From positions 1-37,513 of the forward strand of contig JAFGNZ010000133.1 of assembly GCA_016926755.1 (NCBI GenBank): DNA of 37,513 nucleotides. The letters run 5' to 3'. Each line of letters begins with the position of its first letter. Within the stretch, counting starts at the first letter, position 1. Below are positions 29,163 to 37,256 of this stretch, piece by piece. The notes under the pieces are model-generated. The model saw only the letters and a list, made by a program, of their open reading frames with translations. It was not told the DNA's origin and searched no databases. The translations under genes and the position numbers were made by a program. The stretch is from Myxococcaceae bacterium (GTDB lineage: Bacteria > Myxococcota > Myxococcia > Myxococcales > Myxococcaceae).

Positions 29163-29969
29163 TTGGAGCCGCTGCGCGCCGCACGCGAGGCCTGGCCCGG
29201 GATTGAGATCGATCCGGAGCAGTTCGCCGCGCATGTGGAGTCCCTTCGACGAGCGGGCGGAGGCTCGCCGGAGCATCTCGCCGATGTGTACCTGGCCTTC
29301 GCGGCCACGCAGGGCCATGCGGCGGCGCTCCGCGCCTTTGACGAGCACCTCCTGGCGGGGATCACCCCCGCCGTGCGCGGCGTGGACACCGCGGAGGACT
29401 TCATCGCCGAAGTGCGCCAGGTCTTGCGCGCGCGACTCCTCGTCGGGACCGGGGATGCGCCGCCGCGCATCGCCGAGTACAAAGGGCGCGGTCCCCTCCT
29501 GGCATGGGTCCGTATCGCGGCCGTGCGCGTCGCCCTGAACCTGAAGCGCGCCGAGGCGCCGGCGGCCGCCGCGGAGGACCTGCTGGGAGAGCTGGCGGCG
29601 AGCGAGCCGGATCCCGAGCTCCGCCACCTCAAGACCCTCTACCGCGCTGAGTTTGGCGCCGCGCTCCGCGAGGCCCTCGCGGCGCTCTCGGAGCGGCAGC
29701 GCGTGCTCCTACGGCTCCACTACGTCGATGGGCTCCGGCTGGCGCGGATCGCGAGGCTCTACCAGGTGCATGAGTCGACCGTCTCCCGGTGGGTGAGCAG
29801 CGCGGTCGACACGGTGTCCCTGAGCGCGAGACGTCGGCTCATCGAGCGCCTGGCCCTCTCGCCCTCCAGCTTCGACAGCGTGGCGCGCATGGTGCAGAGC
29901 CACCTGGATCTGAGCATCCGTCGCCTCCTGGGCGGTGCTGTTGGCTCCTCCGATCCCGGCACGTCCTGA
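29163..29969 (+). CDS. Sigma-70 family (ECF-like) sigma factor, TTG start
   Basis: A 268-aa RNA polymerase sigma factor of an atypical myxobacterial type. The C-terminal region 4 is clear: LSERQRVLLRLHYVDGLRLARI (about 174-195), then a helix-turn-helix (ARLYQVHESTVSRWV, about 197-211). Region 2 (about 75-130) is divergent and is recognised mostly from its WVRIAAVRVALNLKR end. A C-terminal extension of about 55 residues is unusual. The TTG at 29163 is 7 bases after the previous stop, without a clear ribosome site; internal GTG codons are possible but would remove conserved N-terminal sequence. Because it directly follows an outer-membrane protein, it may report on envelope state; a kinase with an anti-sigma-like zinc motif lies two genes on. 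Confidence 0.85.
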   Translation: MEPLRAAREAWPGIEIDPEQFAAHVESLRRAGGGSPEHLADVYLAFAATQGHAAALRAFDEHLLAGITPAVRGVDTAEDFIAEVRQVLRARLLVGTGDAPPRIAEYKGRGPLLAWVRIAAVRVALNLKRAEAPAAAAEDLLGELAASEPDPELRHLKTLYRAEFGAALREALAALSERQRVLLRLHYVDGLRLARIARLYQVHESTVSRWVSSAVDTVSLSARRRLIERLALSPSSFDSVARMVQSHLDLSIRRLLGGAVGSSDPGTS

Positions 29970-30043
29970 GCCTCGCGGCTCCGCCTCCGATCTTTTTCCG
30001 CAAGATTTTCCCGGGGCCGTGTCCTGGGGGCATGGAGGTGCTC

Positions 30044-31402
30044 ATGTCCTCGAGCCACATACGGATGCAGTCCCAGGGTCGTGTCGCGATGTCGGTCTTC
30101 CTCTGCTGCCTGATCGGCCTGGCCGCCAGCGGGTGTGGGAAGGAGGAGTCGGACGGCGCCGACTCGTTCATGTCCTCCGTGGAACAGGCCGCTTCCACGA
30201 GCGGGGGAAGGGTCCTCGAGGCCACACGGGAGGAGGTCGCCAGCGAGGTGTACCACTACAGCCTCCTGCTGCGGGTGGGAGACACCCCCAATGCCCGCCT
30301 GCGGCTCCACCGGGTGGTGCGGGAGCAGGCCCCGTGGCGGCCACGGCCGACGCGGCAGGCCGTGCTGCTGCTCCACGGCGACTTCTCCACCTTCACGTCC
30401 AACTTCGTTCCATCGCCACTCCAGGCCGAGCGCCCATCCGGCCATGGCCTGGCCGTGTACCTGGCCAGGCAGGGGATTGACGTGTGGGGTGTGGATCGCC
30501 GGTGGAGCACGGCTCCCTCGGAGGGAGCCTCCCTCTCCGATTTCGCCGGCATGGGGTTCGCGGCGGCGATCGACGACGTGGGGCGCGCACTGTCGTTGGC
30601 GCGAGCGCTGCGCGGCCTGACCGGCTCGGGTTCGGATCGAATGATCCTGGCCGGCTTCAGCCGCGGCGGACACCTCGCGTATACCTACGCCGCCGCGGAG
30701 GCGCGGCGACCGCTGGCCCAGCGCCACATCAAGGGACTGGTCCCCATCGACATCTACGCGGTGATCGCGCCTGGGGATGAGGCGCTCCGAGAGGGGGCGT
30801 GCGCTCGGAGCAACGAGGAGCGCGCCTGGCTCCAAGCGGGCCTGTACGACAGCGATAACAGCTGGTTCATCGATCTCGGCACGCTCGCCTCCTCCGCGCC
30901 CTCCGAGCCATCACCGCTCCTCGAAGGCTTCACCAACCGCGGCGCCCTCCTGGCCTTCGCATCACAGACCTACTGGCTCTACGCTCCCCAGCCCAACTAC
31001 CACCTGGCGGGCGGCGTGCTCACGGACGGCGTGCCCACTGCGCTGCGCTACTCGCCCGAGGCGGTGTTCGCCCAGTGGCTCGCCAGCGCGCCCCGTCATC
31101 AAGCGCTGGCCGAGATCGCCGACAGCGACGCGCTCTTTTGTGGCGAGGCGCCCCTGCCGGTGGCCAGCTCCCTGGGTGAGATCCAGGTTCCGCTCTTCTA
31201 CCTGGGGGCCGCGGGCGGGTTCGGTGATCACGGCGTGTACTCGACAGCGCTCGTCGGCTCCACCGACGTCTCCACGCACATCGTCCGCCGGCTGGAGGCC
31301 GCCCGCGAGGCAGAGGACTTCGGCCACGCGGACCTGCTCTACGCTGACGACGCGCCCGCGCTCGCGTGGCACCCGCTGGCGGCGTGGATCCTCCAGCATT
31401 GA
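30044..31402 (+). CDS. Lipoprotein alpha/beta hydrolase
   Basis: A 452-aa lipid-anchored serine hydrolase. ATG 30044 is chosen over two nearby ATGs because GGAGG lies 5 bases upstream. The signal peptide ends in LAASGC, giving a lipid-modified cysteine near residue 27. The nucleophile elbow GFSRGG places Ser206; LLLHGDFS upstream forms the oxyanion strand, and the VDRRW strand follows. A late LAWHP segment could hold the catalytic His; acidic residues just before it (YADDAP) are candidates for the third residue. The substrate is unknown; esterase or lipase is likely. It sits between the sigma factor and the kinase, with only 74 and 50 bp spacers, suggesting an operon. Confidence 0.88.
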   Translation: MSSSHIRMQSQGRVAMSVFLCCLIGLAASGCGKEESDGADSFMSSVEQAASTSGGRVLEATREEVASEVYHYSLLLRVGDTPNARLRLHRVVREQAPWRPRPTRQAVLLLHGDFSTFTSNFVPSPLQAERPSGHGLAVYLARQGIDVWGVDRRWSTAPSEGASLSDFAGMGFAAAIDDVGRALSLARALRGLTGSGSDRMILAGFSRGGHLAYTYAAAEARRPLAQRHIKGLVPIDIYAVIAPGDEALREGACARSNEERAWLQAGLYDSDNSWFIDLGTLASSAPSEPSPLLEGFTNRGALLAFASQTYWLYAPQPNYHLAGGVLTDGVPTALRYSPEAVFAQWLASAPRHQALAEIADSDALFCGEAPLPVASSLGEIQVPLFYLGAAGGFGDHGVYSTALVGSTDVSTHIVRRLEAAREAEDFGHADLLYADDAPALAWHPLAAWILQH

Positions 31403-31452
31403 GGAAGCGGCCGGCCGCTCCCGGCGAGATGGCCTGATCTAGGATACGCCGC

Positions 31453-34185
31453 ATGGCAGGCTGCATCGCCGAGGATGACCTCCTCTCACTCGTTCAGGGC
31501 CAGCGCCCCCTCGGGGACATGTCCTCCCTCGAGGCCCACCTCGCGGACTGCCCCGCGTGCAGCGCCCTGCTCGCCACCCTGCTCTCGAACTCGAGCAGGG
31601 AGCAGGCGGGGGGCTGGGGCAACCTCGCGGGGCGCTCGCTCGGCCCCTACCGGCTGGACGTCCAGATCGGCGCAGGCGCGGCGGGCGAGGTGTACCGCGC
31701 CTGGGACCAGCGCCTGAACCGGCATGTGGCCGTGAAGGTGCTATCGCCACGCGTCGCTGACTCGCCGGAGCAGATACGCCGCCTGGAGGCGGAGGGGCGC
31801 GCGGCCGCGGCGATTGCCCACCCCAACGTCGTCACCGTGCATGACGTCGGCAGCCTCGACGGCATGCCGTTCATCGTGAGCGAGCTGATCGAGGGCGAGT
31901 CCCTGCGGAGCCTCATCGACCGTGGCGCCCTCCCCCGAGCGCGGGCACTCCAGCTGGGCCTGCAGCTCGTCCGCGGCCTCGCCGCCGCGCACGCGCGAGG
32001 CGTCGTGCATCGGGACCTCAAGCCTGAGAACCTGCTGGTGACCCGGGAGGGGACGCTGAAGATCCTCGACTTTGGCCTGGCCAGGCTCACGGAGACGAAC
32101 CCTGGGCAGGAGCTCGATGCGACCCAGCCCGGCACGGTGCTCGGGACCGCGGGGTATCTGTCGCCCGAGCAGGCTCGGGGCGAGCCCGCAGACGCTCGCA
32201 GCGATCTCTTCTCCGTGGGGGCCATCCTCTATGAGCTGCTGAGCGGCCAGCGTGCGTTCGGTGGAGCCACCTTCGCCGAGCGCCTGTCGTCCGTACTGCG
32301 CGACACGCCCCAGCGCCTGGACGCCGAGGCCCTCGGCGCTGCGCTCCCGGTGGTGGCCCGGTGCCTTGAGAAGGACGCGAGCCGCCGCTGCCAGTCCGCG
32401 CAGGATCTCGCGTGGGTCCTGGAAGGCCTGATCAACGCCTCACAGGCCCCGGAGGCACCGGCCCTTCCCCGCTCGTCGCGAGCCGGGCCAGCACGGCCCC
32501 TCCCGCGCCGCTCCTTGTTGATAAGCATGGCCGCGAGCGGAATCGGCGGTGCCCTGCTGAGCCAGGTGCTGGTGCCCCGGCAGCCTCCCGTCTCCGCCAG
32601 GGTCCATCCGGCCTACCAGCAGCTGACCTACCGCCATGGCCGCCTCACGAGTGCCCGGTTCACCCGCGATGGGGGCAGCGTGGTGTACGCAGCCGCGTGG
32701 GATGGGCAGCCGCTGTCGGTCTACACCTCCCGGCTCGGTGGCGGAGGGACGCGCCCGCTGGCGCTGCCGTCCTCGGATGTGCTGGCGATCTCGTCCCGTG
32801 GCCAGCTCGCGCTGTGTCTCGGGCGCCGGTACGTCGCGGGGTTCCATACCCACGGCCAGCTCGCCATCGCTCCTCTCGAGGGCGGGGAGCCGCGGATCCT
32901 CGCGGACGCAGTGCAGGAGGCCGACTTCACCCCCGACGGACATGAGCTGGCGATCATCCGGCGAGGCGGCGACGGCTTCCGCCTCGAGCTGCCCCTGGGC
33001 AACCCCTTGTTCGAGACCCGGGGGTGGCTGAGCCACGCACGCCTCTCTCCCGAGGGTGAGCGGGTGGCGTGTCTCCTGCACCCCTCTCCAATGGACGATC
33101 GCGGCTCGCTCCTGGTCATCGAGCGCGGCACCGGCGCGGCGCGCGCGATCTCCGACGGGTGGAGCAGCATCGCCGGGCTGGCGTGGGAGCCCGACGGACG
33201 CGGGCTCTGGTTCACCGCGGCGAAGAGAGGCAGCAACAGCGCGCTCCGCTCCGTGTCCCTGGAGGGCCGAGAGGCGTTCATCGCGGAGACGACCGGCCGC
33301 CTCCGCCTGCATGATCTCTCCCAGGCGGGGCTCGCCCTGGTCACGCATGACACCTGGCGCATGCGCATGATGGTCCGAGCGCCAGGCGCGAGCGGCGAGG
33401 CCGATCTCTCGTTGTCAGATATCTCGCTGGCCGGAGACCTGTCGGCCGACGGGAGCACGCTCGTGTTCGGCGAGTTCGGCGACATCGAGCTGGAGAGCGG
33501 TAGCTACCTGCGGCCGACACATGGCGGCTCCGCGCTCCGACTCGGGGCCGGGCATCCGGCCTCCCTCTCCGCGAGTGGCCGTCACGTCCTCGCGGTCATG
33601 GGCGGCACACCGTCTCGCGTGCTCATCCACTCCACCTCAACGGGCGAGCAGCAAGAGCTGTCTCTCGGGCCCATCCATGAGGTGCTGGGCGTGCGGTGGA
33701 GCGGAGACGATCAGCTCGTCCTCGTCGGGGCTGTCCGCGAGCGCCCTCCCAGGCTCTGGCGCGTGGCCAGGAAGGCCGGCGCTCCCACACCGCTCACGGA
33801 CGAGGGGCTCTTCGGGCACTGCCAGGTGAGCCCGGATGGGAAGCACGTGGCGTTCATCGCCGCGGACGGCCGGTGCCTGCTGCTCCCCGTCGATGCTCCG
33901 GGCGCCGTCCAGGTCATCCCCGGCAGCTACCGCGACGAACAAGTCTGCGGCTTTCGCGTGGGTGGCTCGGAGCTGTTCGTGCGCAGCCTCGCGCTCCCCA
34001 TCCGCATCCGGCGCGTGGCCCTCAGCACCGGACACTCTGTGCCACACGCGGAGATACTCCCGCCCGCGCTGGGACTGAAAGGGGTCGACTCCTTCGTCCT
34101 GAGCGCCACGGGGGAGGCGTACGCCTACAGCTATGGTCAAGAGCTCAACCGGCTTTATGCCATGCGCCGCCGGGTGCCGGCGTGA
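31453..34185 (+). CDS. Ser/Thr protein kinase with N-terminal zinc motif and C-terminal beta-propeller
   Basis: A 910-aa membrane kinase. Residues 1-45 carry HxxxCxxC (H29, C33, C36), the signature of zinc-binding anti-sigma domains. Kinase at about 68-330: K95, HRDLKPEN at 186-193 (D188), DFG at 206-208, and GTAGYLSPEQ. A transmembrane helix at about 355-375 (LLISMAASGIGGALLSQVLV) puts the C-terminus in the periplasm. Residues about 395-900 are PD40/TolB-like propeller repeats (for example FTRDGGSVVYAAAWDG, LSPEGERVACL, VSPDGKHVAF). Family knowledge: anti-sigma and kinase domains fused in this way occur in myxobacteria and planctomycetes. The likely partner is the sigma factor at 29163. The ATG at 31453 follows TAGGAT, a modest ribosome site. 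The 3' end meets a rearranged stretch. Confidence 0.93.
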   Translation: MAGCIAEDDLLSLVQGQRPLGDMSSLEAHLADCPACSALLATLLSNSSREQAGGWGNLAGRSLGPYRLDVQIGAGAAGEVYRAWDQRLNRHVAVKVLSPRVADSPEQIRRLEAEGRAAAAIAHPNVVTVHDVGSLDGMPFIVSELIEGESLRSLIDRGALPRARALQLGLQLVRGLAAAHARGVVHRDLKPENLLVTREGTLKILDFGLARLTETNPGQELDATQPGTVLGTAGYLSPEQARGEPADARSDLFSVGAILYELLSGQRAFGGATFAERLSSVLRDTPQRLDAEALGAALPVVARCLEKDASRRCQSAQDLAWVLEGLINASQAPEAPALPRSSRAGPARPLPRRSLLISMAASGIGGALLSQVLVPRQPPVSARVHPAYQQLTYRHGRLTSARFTRDGGSVVYAAAWDGQPLSVYTSRLGGGGTRPLALPSSDVLAISSRGQLALCLGRRYVAGFHTHGQLAIAPLEGGEPRILADAVQEADFTPDGHELAIIRRGGDGFRLELPLGNPLFETRGWLSHARLSPEGERVACLLHPSPMDDRGSLLVIERGTGAARAISDGWSSIAGLAWEPDGRGLWFTAAKRGSNSALRSVSLEGREAFIAETTGRLRLHDLSQAGLALVTHDTWRMRMMVRAPGASGEADLSLSDISLAGDLSADGSTLVFGEFGDIELESGSYLRPTHGGSALRLGAGHPASLSASGRHVLAVMGGTPSRVLIHSTSTGEQQELSLGPIHEVLGVRWSGDDQLVLVGAVRERPPRLWRVARKAGAPTPLTDEGLFGHCQVSPDGKHVAFIAADGRCLLLPVDAPGAVQVIPGSYRDEQVCGFRVGGSELFVRSLALPIRIRRVALSTGHSVPHAEILPPALGLKGVDSFVLSATGEAYAYSYGQELNRLYAMRRRVPA

Positions 34186-34192
34186 CGCGTCG

Positions 34193-34369
34193 TCAGCGGC
34201 CGCATGCCCTGTCCATGCTCCGTGTCCACCAGCGGCGCGAGTTTGCTGCCACCTGCCGAGCTGCGTCCTCGGTGGCTCCGAGGCGCTTCAGCTCCCGGTA
34301 GATGGTTGTTCCCCGCTTCCACTGCTTGAGTTGCACCATGCGTAGCCGGTGGCGGATCCACTCGTCCTG
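34193..34369 (-). pseudogene. Fragment of a group II intron reverse transcriptase/maturase
   Basis: The minus strand encodes DEWIRHRLRMVQLKQW, then RGTTIYRELKRLGAT and AANSRRWW, which match the maturase-specific domain (thumb-side) at the C-terminal end of group II intron-encoded proteins. The reverse transcriptase core, the usual final LGVPRLS-like segment and the intron domains V/VI are not seen. Reading from 34369, the match ends abruptly where the outer-membrane-gene fragment begins. This is a remnant, not a functional element. It shows that a group II intron once lay in or near this site, or that a piece was carried in by recombination. Confidence 0.85.
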
Positions 34370-34436
34370 GGCCTCGAGGCCGGCGCCTTGCTGCGCTCGG
34401 AGACGGACATCACCCCGTACTCGAACCGGCCCAACG
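34367..34436 (+). repeat. 70-bp near-copy of the outer-membrane protein gene (28824-28893)
   Basis: Bases 34367-34436 match 28824-28893 at 68 of 70 positions, one difference being silent and one changing Thr to Ala. The fragment would encode LGLEAGALLRSETDITPY and the next residues in the same sense as the source gene, but has no start or stop context. It lies directly against the maturase remnant on one side and 1 bp before the beta-helix gene stop on the other. It is a remnant of a second barrel gene or a recombined piece. Confidence 0.95.
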
Positions 34437-34437
34437 G

Positions 34438-36501
34438 TTACTGCACCCGATCCAGAAGCCCCATGCTCTGGTACGGCGAGCCCGGAGCGAGCCGCACGTC
34501 GTCCGGCGGATAGCCAAGGTCCTCCCAGATCTGTGGGGCCGTGCCGGGAACCGTCCCCGTGATCGAACTGCCGCTGATGTTGCGGTACATGACCCCCAGG
34601 TGCATCACGTAGTCTCCCGGCGGGTAGTACACCGGCGTGCTCGGGTCCGGGCAGCGGCCGCATGTCGCGGTCCACATCTCGACGCGCAGGTAGTCGAAGT
34701 CGGGCGGAAACCCGAAGTCGTTGAAGGCGACCGGGGCGACCGTTCCGCGAATGTTGCCGCTGGCCACCACGTTACCGGAGGATCCGTTCTCGCCCGCGAA
34801 GCGATTGGTCAGGTTCAAGCTCATGTCGAAGCGGTTGTCCTGGAGGACAACGGGGTTCTGCGACATGGCGATCCGGAACAGGTGATTGGGTTGGATCTCG
34901 TCGGGATACACCTCCGGCCGTTGCCAGCTGAATCCACGGAAGAAGTTCCGCTCGAAGCGATACGCGGTGATGCCATCCTGATCGCCGCCCAGATATGCCC
35001 CCAGCCCGCGGAACGACGAGTAGTAGTTGTCATGCAGCGTCAACACGTCGCCAGCGGCGTGGCTGTCGCCGTCTCGCACCTGGGCGAAGAACGAGATCAA
35101 CGATCCCGCCGCCCCGATGAAGACGTTGTGGTGGATGGCGCCACGTCCGTAGCGGACAGCGATCTGGGTATTGTTGTCCTGCCAGCGCTGGAACGCGTCC
35201 TTCCAGTCGATGGCCGAGAGCGCGAAGACGTTGTTGTGAACGTTGGTGCCGTCGCCGAGCTGCCCAAGCTGCAGCGCTTCCGTAGCGGTTCGTAGCACCC
35301 GGCAGTTGGAGATCTCGAGGTTCTCCACCGGGTGCTGCGGGGGGGCCTGCGTGCTTCCGATGTAGAAGCCCTCGCTGCCGGTGTCGTGGATGTAGAGGTC
35401 GTGCAGCCACACGTTGCGCATGACCGCGGTGCCGTTGTTGTCGGTCTTCATGTTGATGCCAGCAAAGCCAACTTCCCGGATCTCCACGTACGACACCTCG
35501 AAATCCGTGGCCCCTCCCCCGATGGCCAGGCCGCTGTTCGACCGCCCCAGGTAGAAGTCGTCATCCATCAGGATGCCGTACGTGCCGCGCGTGTTGCTGT
35601 AGTTGTTCCCCTTGTGCCCGCGGAAGCCGGCGTCACCCGTCTGCGCGCCGGCATCGTCCTCGCCGGTCAGGATCCAGTGGGAGCCACCGCCCAGGGCGAA
35701 CAGGTAGTAGTGCCCGAGACCTCCGACGCGGACCTGGCCTCCCTTGTTGGTGATCACCAACGGCCGTGCTGGGCTGCGCGCCGGCAGGTTGCCGATGTTG
35801 ATGAAGGCGTAGTGTCCGGCAGACAGGTAGAGCCGATCGAGCGTGGACCAATCGACGGCGGGATATGTCTGCTGAATGTTGGGAAGATACAGCTTGCCGT
35901 TGGCCGGATACGGGAGGGTGAAGGTGTTCAACTGCGCGGTCGTCTTCCAGCCGAGGATCGCGTACTCCTTCGCGCGGTTGCTCATCACCGATGGAGAGCG
36001 GCAGAGCAGATAGCGAGCTCGGGGGGTGAGCACGCTCGCGCTCAGGTCCCGGTCTCGTATCCACGGCTCCTGCGAACCGGTGGACAGGCCCTGCGCGGTG
36101 TTGAAGTTCAAGCGGGTCTCGGTCATGCCGCTGTCGTTGACCGTGTCGACATCGTCATCCCACCAGAGTTCGGAGTACGGCGTCTGATCGCCGACGCTGA
36201 AGGTGCGGTACCGGGTCCAGGTGGAGCTGATCCTCACCGTGGCCCACTCGGGTCCAAAGTCGATGTAGCCGACTCGACCGGCGTAGTAGGGCGCGTCGCG
36301 CCCGCCGGTCCCGCCCACCGGCTGGCCAGCGCTGTTCAGCGTGGGCTGAGCGTCGAACGCGAACTGCATCGGGAAGTAGGCGCTCCCGGTAGCTGCGCCG
36401 GCGGCGATCGGCGTCAGCACCTGCACGGTCTGCGCGGACGCGGAGAATGCAACAACGCCACTGATGACGGCGACAGCGACAAGTGATCCTGGCCTGGCCA
36501 T
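34438..36501 (-). CDS. Secreted right-handed beta-helix protein with C-terminal carbohydrate-binding-like segment
   Basis: A 687-aa secreted protein. Starting at ATG 36499-36501 gives a textbook signal peptide (MARPGSLVAVAVISG, cleavage ASA|Q near residue 24) with GGGAG 5 bases upstream; the open frame extends 32 codons further but lacks such features. The centre (about 220-560) is a parallel beta-helix of NosD/pectate-lyase type with repeated short Asn/Gly-rich turns (ILMDDDFYLG, VEIREVGFAGI, LYIHDTGSEGFYIG, IHHNVFIGAAG). The last 60 residues (YPPGDYVMHLGVMYRNI then GTAPQIWEDLGY) resemble CBM5/12-like chitin-binding modules. A polysaccharide lyase or glycan-binding role is inferred. It is monocistronic, and its stop abuts the repeat fragment. 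Catalytic residues cannot be assigned by eye. Confidence 0.85.
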   Translation of the reverse strand: MARPGSLVAVAVISGVVAFSASAQTVQVLTPIAAGAATGSAYFPMQFAFDAQPTLNSAGQPVGGTGGRDAPYYAGRVGYIDFGPEWATVRISSTWTRYRTFSVGDQTPYSELWWDDDVDTVNDSGMTETRLNFNTAQGLSTGSQEPWIRDRDLSASVLTPRARYLLCRSPSVMSNRAKEYAILGWKTTAQLNTFTLPYPANGKLYLPNIQQTYPAVDWSTLDRLYLSAGHYAFINIGNLPARSPARPLVITNKGGQVRVGGLGHYYLFALGGGSHWILTGEDDAGAQTGDAGFRGHKGNNYSNTRGTYGILMDDDFYLGRSNSGLAIGGGATDFEVSYVEIREVGFAGINMKTDNNGTAVMRNVWLHDLYIHDTGSEGFYIGSTQAPPQHPVENLEISNCRVLRTATEALQLGQLGDGTNVHNNVFALSAIDWKDAFQRWQDNNTQIAVRYGRGAIHHNVFIGAAGSLISFFAQVRDGDSHAAGDVLTLHDNYYSSFRGLGAYLGGDQDGITAYRFERNFFRGFSWQRPEVYPDEIQPNHLFRIAMSQNPVVLQDNRFDMSLNLTNRFAGENGSSGNVVASGNIRGTVAPVAFNDFGFPPDFDYLRVEMWTATCGRCPDPSTPVYYPPGDYVMHLGVMYRNISGSSITGTVPGTAPQIWEDLGYPPDDVRLAPGSPYQSMGLLDRVQ

Positions 36502-36791
36502 GAGCGCTCCCAGAGGAGAGCGGACGATACGGAGGCGCTCCATCAGCGACATCGTCCTGCGAGCCACCTGAAAGAAAGGCGACACGCACCGGCCCATGCC
36601 CGTTCGGAATCAGACTGCCGGAGTCATGGCCCTGGGGAGCCGTGTCGCATGAGGGAGAGGTCGGTGTACGACGATGTGCGACCGCAAAGATGTGTCGGCG
36701 CGGTGGAAACTTTCGATGAGGTGAGGCGGAGAATTCTTACAGGTAGGCAGCTTCCCTCACACACGCCTGCCACGCTCAAAGGAGGAGAGTC

Positions 36792-37064
36792 ATGTTCGTG
36801 ACCGCCTTTATCCACTTCATGGTCTCCACCTTCATGAGCGGAGTCCGCGCCACCACCGGGCAGGAGCTGAAGTGGCTTGCCAGCGCGCCGGTGGAGCTGC
36901 AGCGCCAGATGCGGGTGCAGATCGAGCTGCAGAAGGAGCAGGAGCTGGTCCAGATGCTCGTGCGGACCTTCGACGCGATCTGCGGGTGGCAGAAGGAGGA
37001 AGAGGCCCTCCGGAGCAGCGCGCGGGGGAGCAACCAGACGCGCGTCCGGTACTCGAGGGCCTGA
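36792..37064 (+). CDS. Small coiled-coil hypothetical protein
   Basis: A 90-aa protein with a strong AAAGGAGGAG ribosome site 5 bases before the ATG. I do not recognise a family. The first 22 residues are hydrophobic (FVTAFIHFMVSTFMSGV), either a short anchor or an amphipathic helix. Residues about 33-73 (APVELQRQMRVQIELQKEQELVQMLV) form a likely coiled coil; the tail is polar and basic. The strong ribosome site and the heptad pattern make it a real gene. It diverges from the beta-helix gene over 290 bp, in which I see no confident promoter; the GAATTCTTACAGG at 36731-36743 could contain a -10. Confidence 0.7.
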   Translation: MFVTAFIHFMVSTFMSGVRATTGQELKWLASAPVELQRQMRVQIELQKEQELVQMLVRTFDAICGWQKEEEALRSSARGSNQTRVRYSRA

Positions 37065-37110
37065 GGTAAAGCGAGGGCGGAGCCGAAGGAGGAGCGGACG
37101 CCGCGCCGCG

Positions 37111-37256
37111 TCACCGCTGGGAGCGAGGCTTGCGCGCTTTCACACTCCGGCCACGCTTGCCCGTCTTGCGTGCCGCCGGCTTGGGGGTGGGCCCCCGCGC
37201 GAAGAGCTCCTGAGTGGACTCCACCGTCGCTGCCTTGCGCAGCCAGATCTTGAGCT
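37111..37256 (-). pseudogene. Unidentified basic C-terminal fragment
   Basis: The minus strand holds about 48 codons ending in a stop at 37111-37113 (from QLKIWLRKAATVESTQ to a Lys/Arg-rich KTGKRGRSVKARK tail). It resembles the C-terminal tail of a DNA-binding or mobile-element protein, but I recognise no family. Its 5' side stops where kinase homology begins on the other strand, so it looks like a fragment joined by rearrangement. A chance ORF cannot be excluded. Confidence 0.3.

Noticed and set aside
28020-29627. A 535-aa minus-strand frame over the barrel and sigma genes
   Set aside because: It overlaps three genes with supported starts and has no recognisable domain.
31406-31419. Perfect 14-bp palindrome AGCGGCCGGCCGCT after the hydrolase gene
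   Set aside because: No loop, no T-run, and such GC palindromes are common in DNA of this composition.
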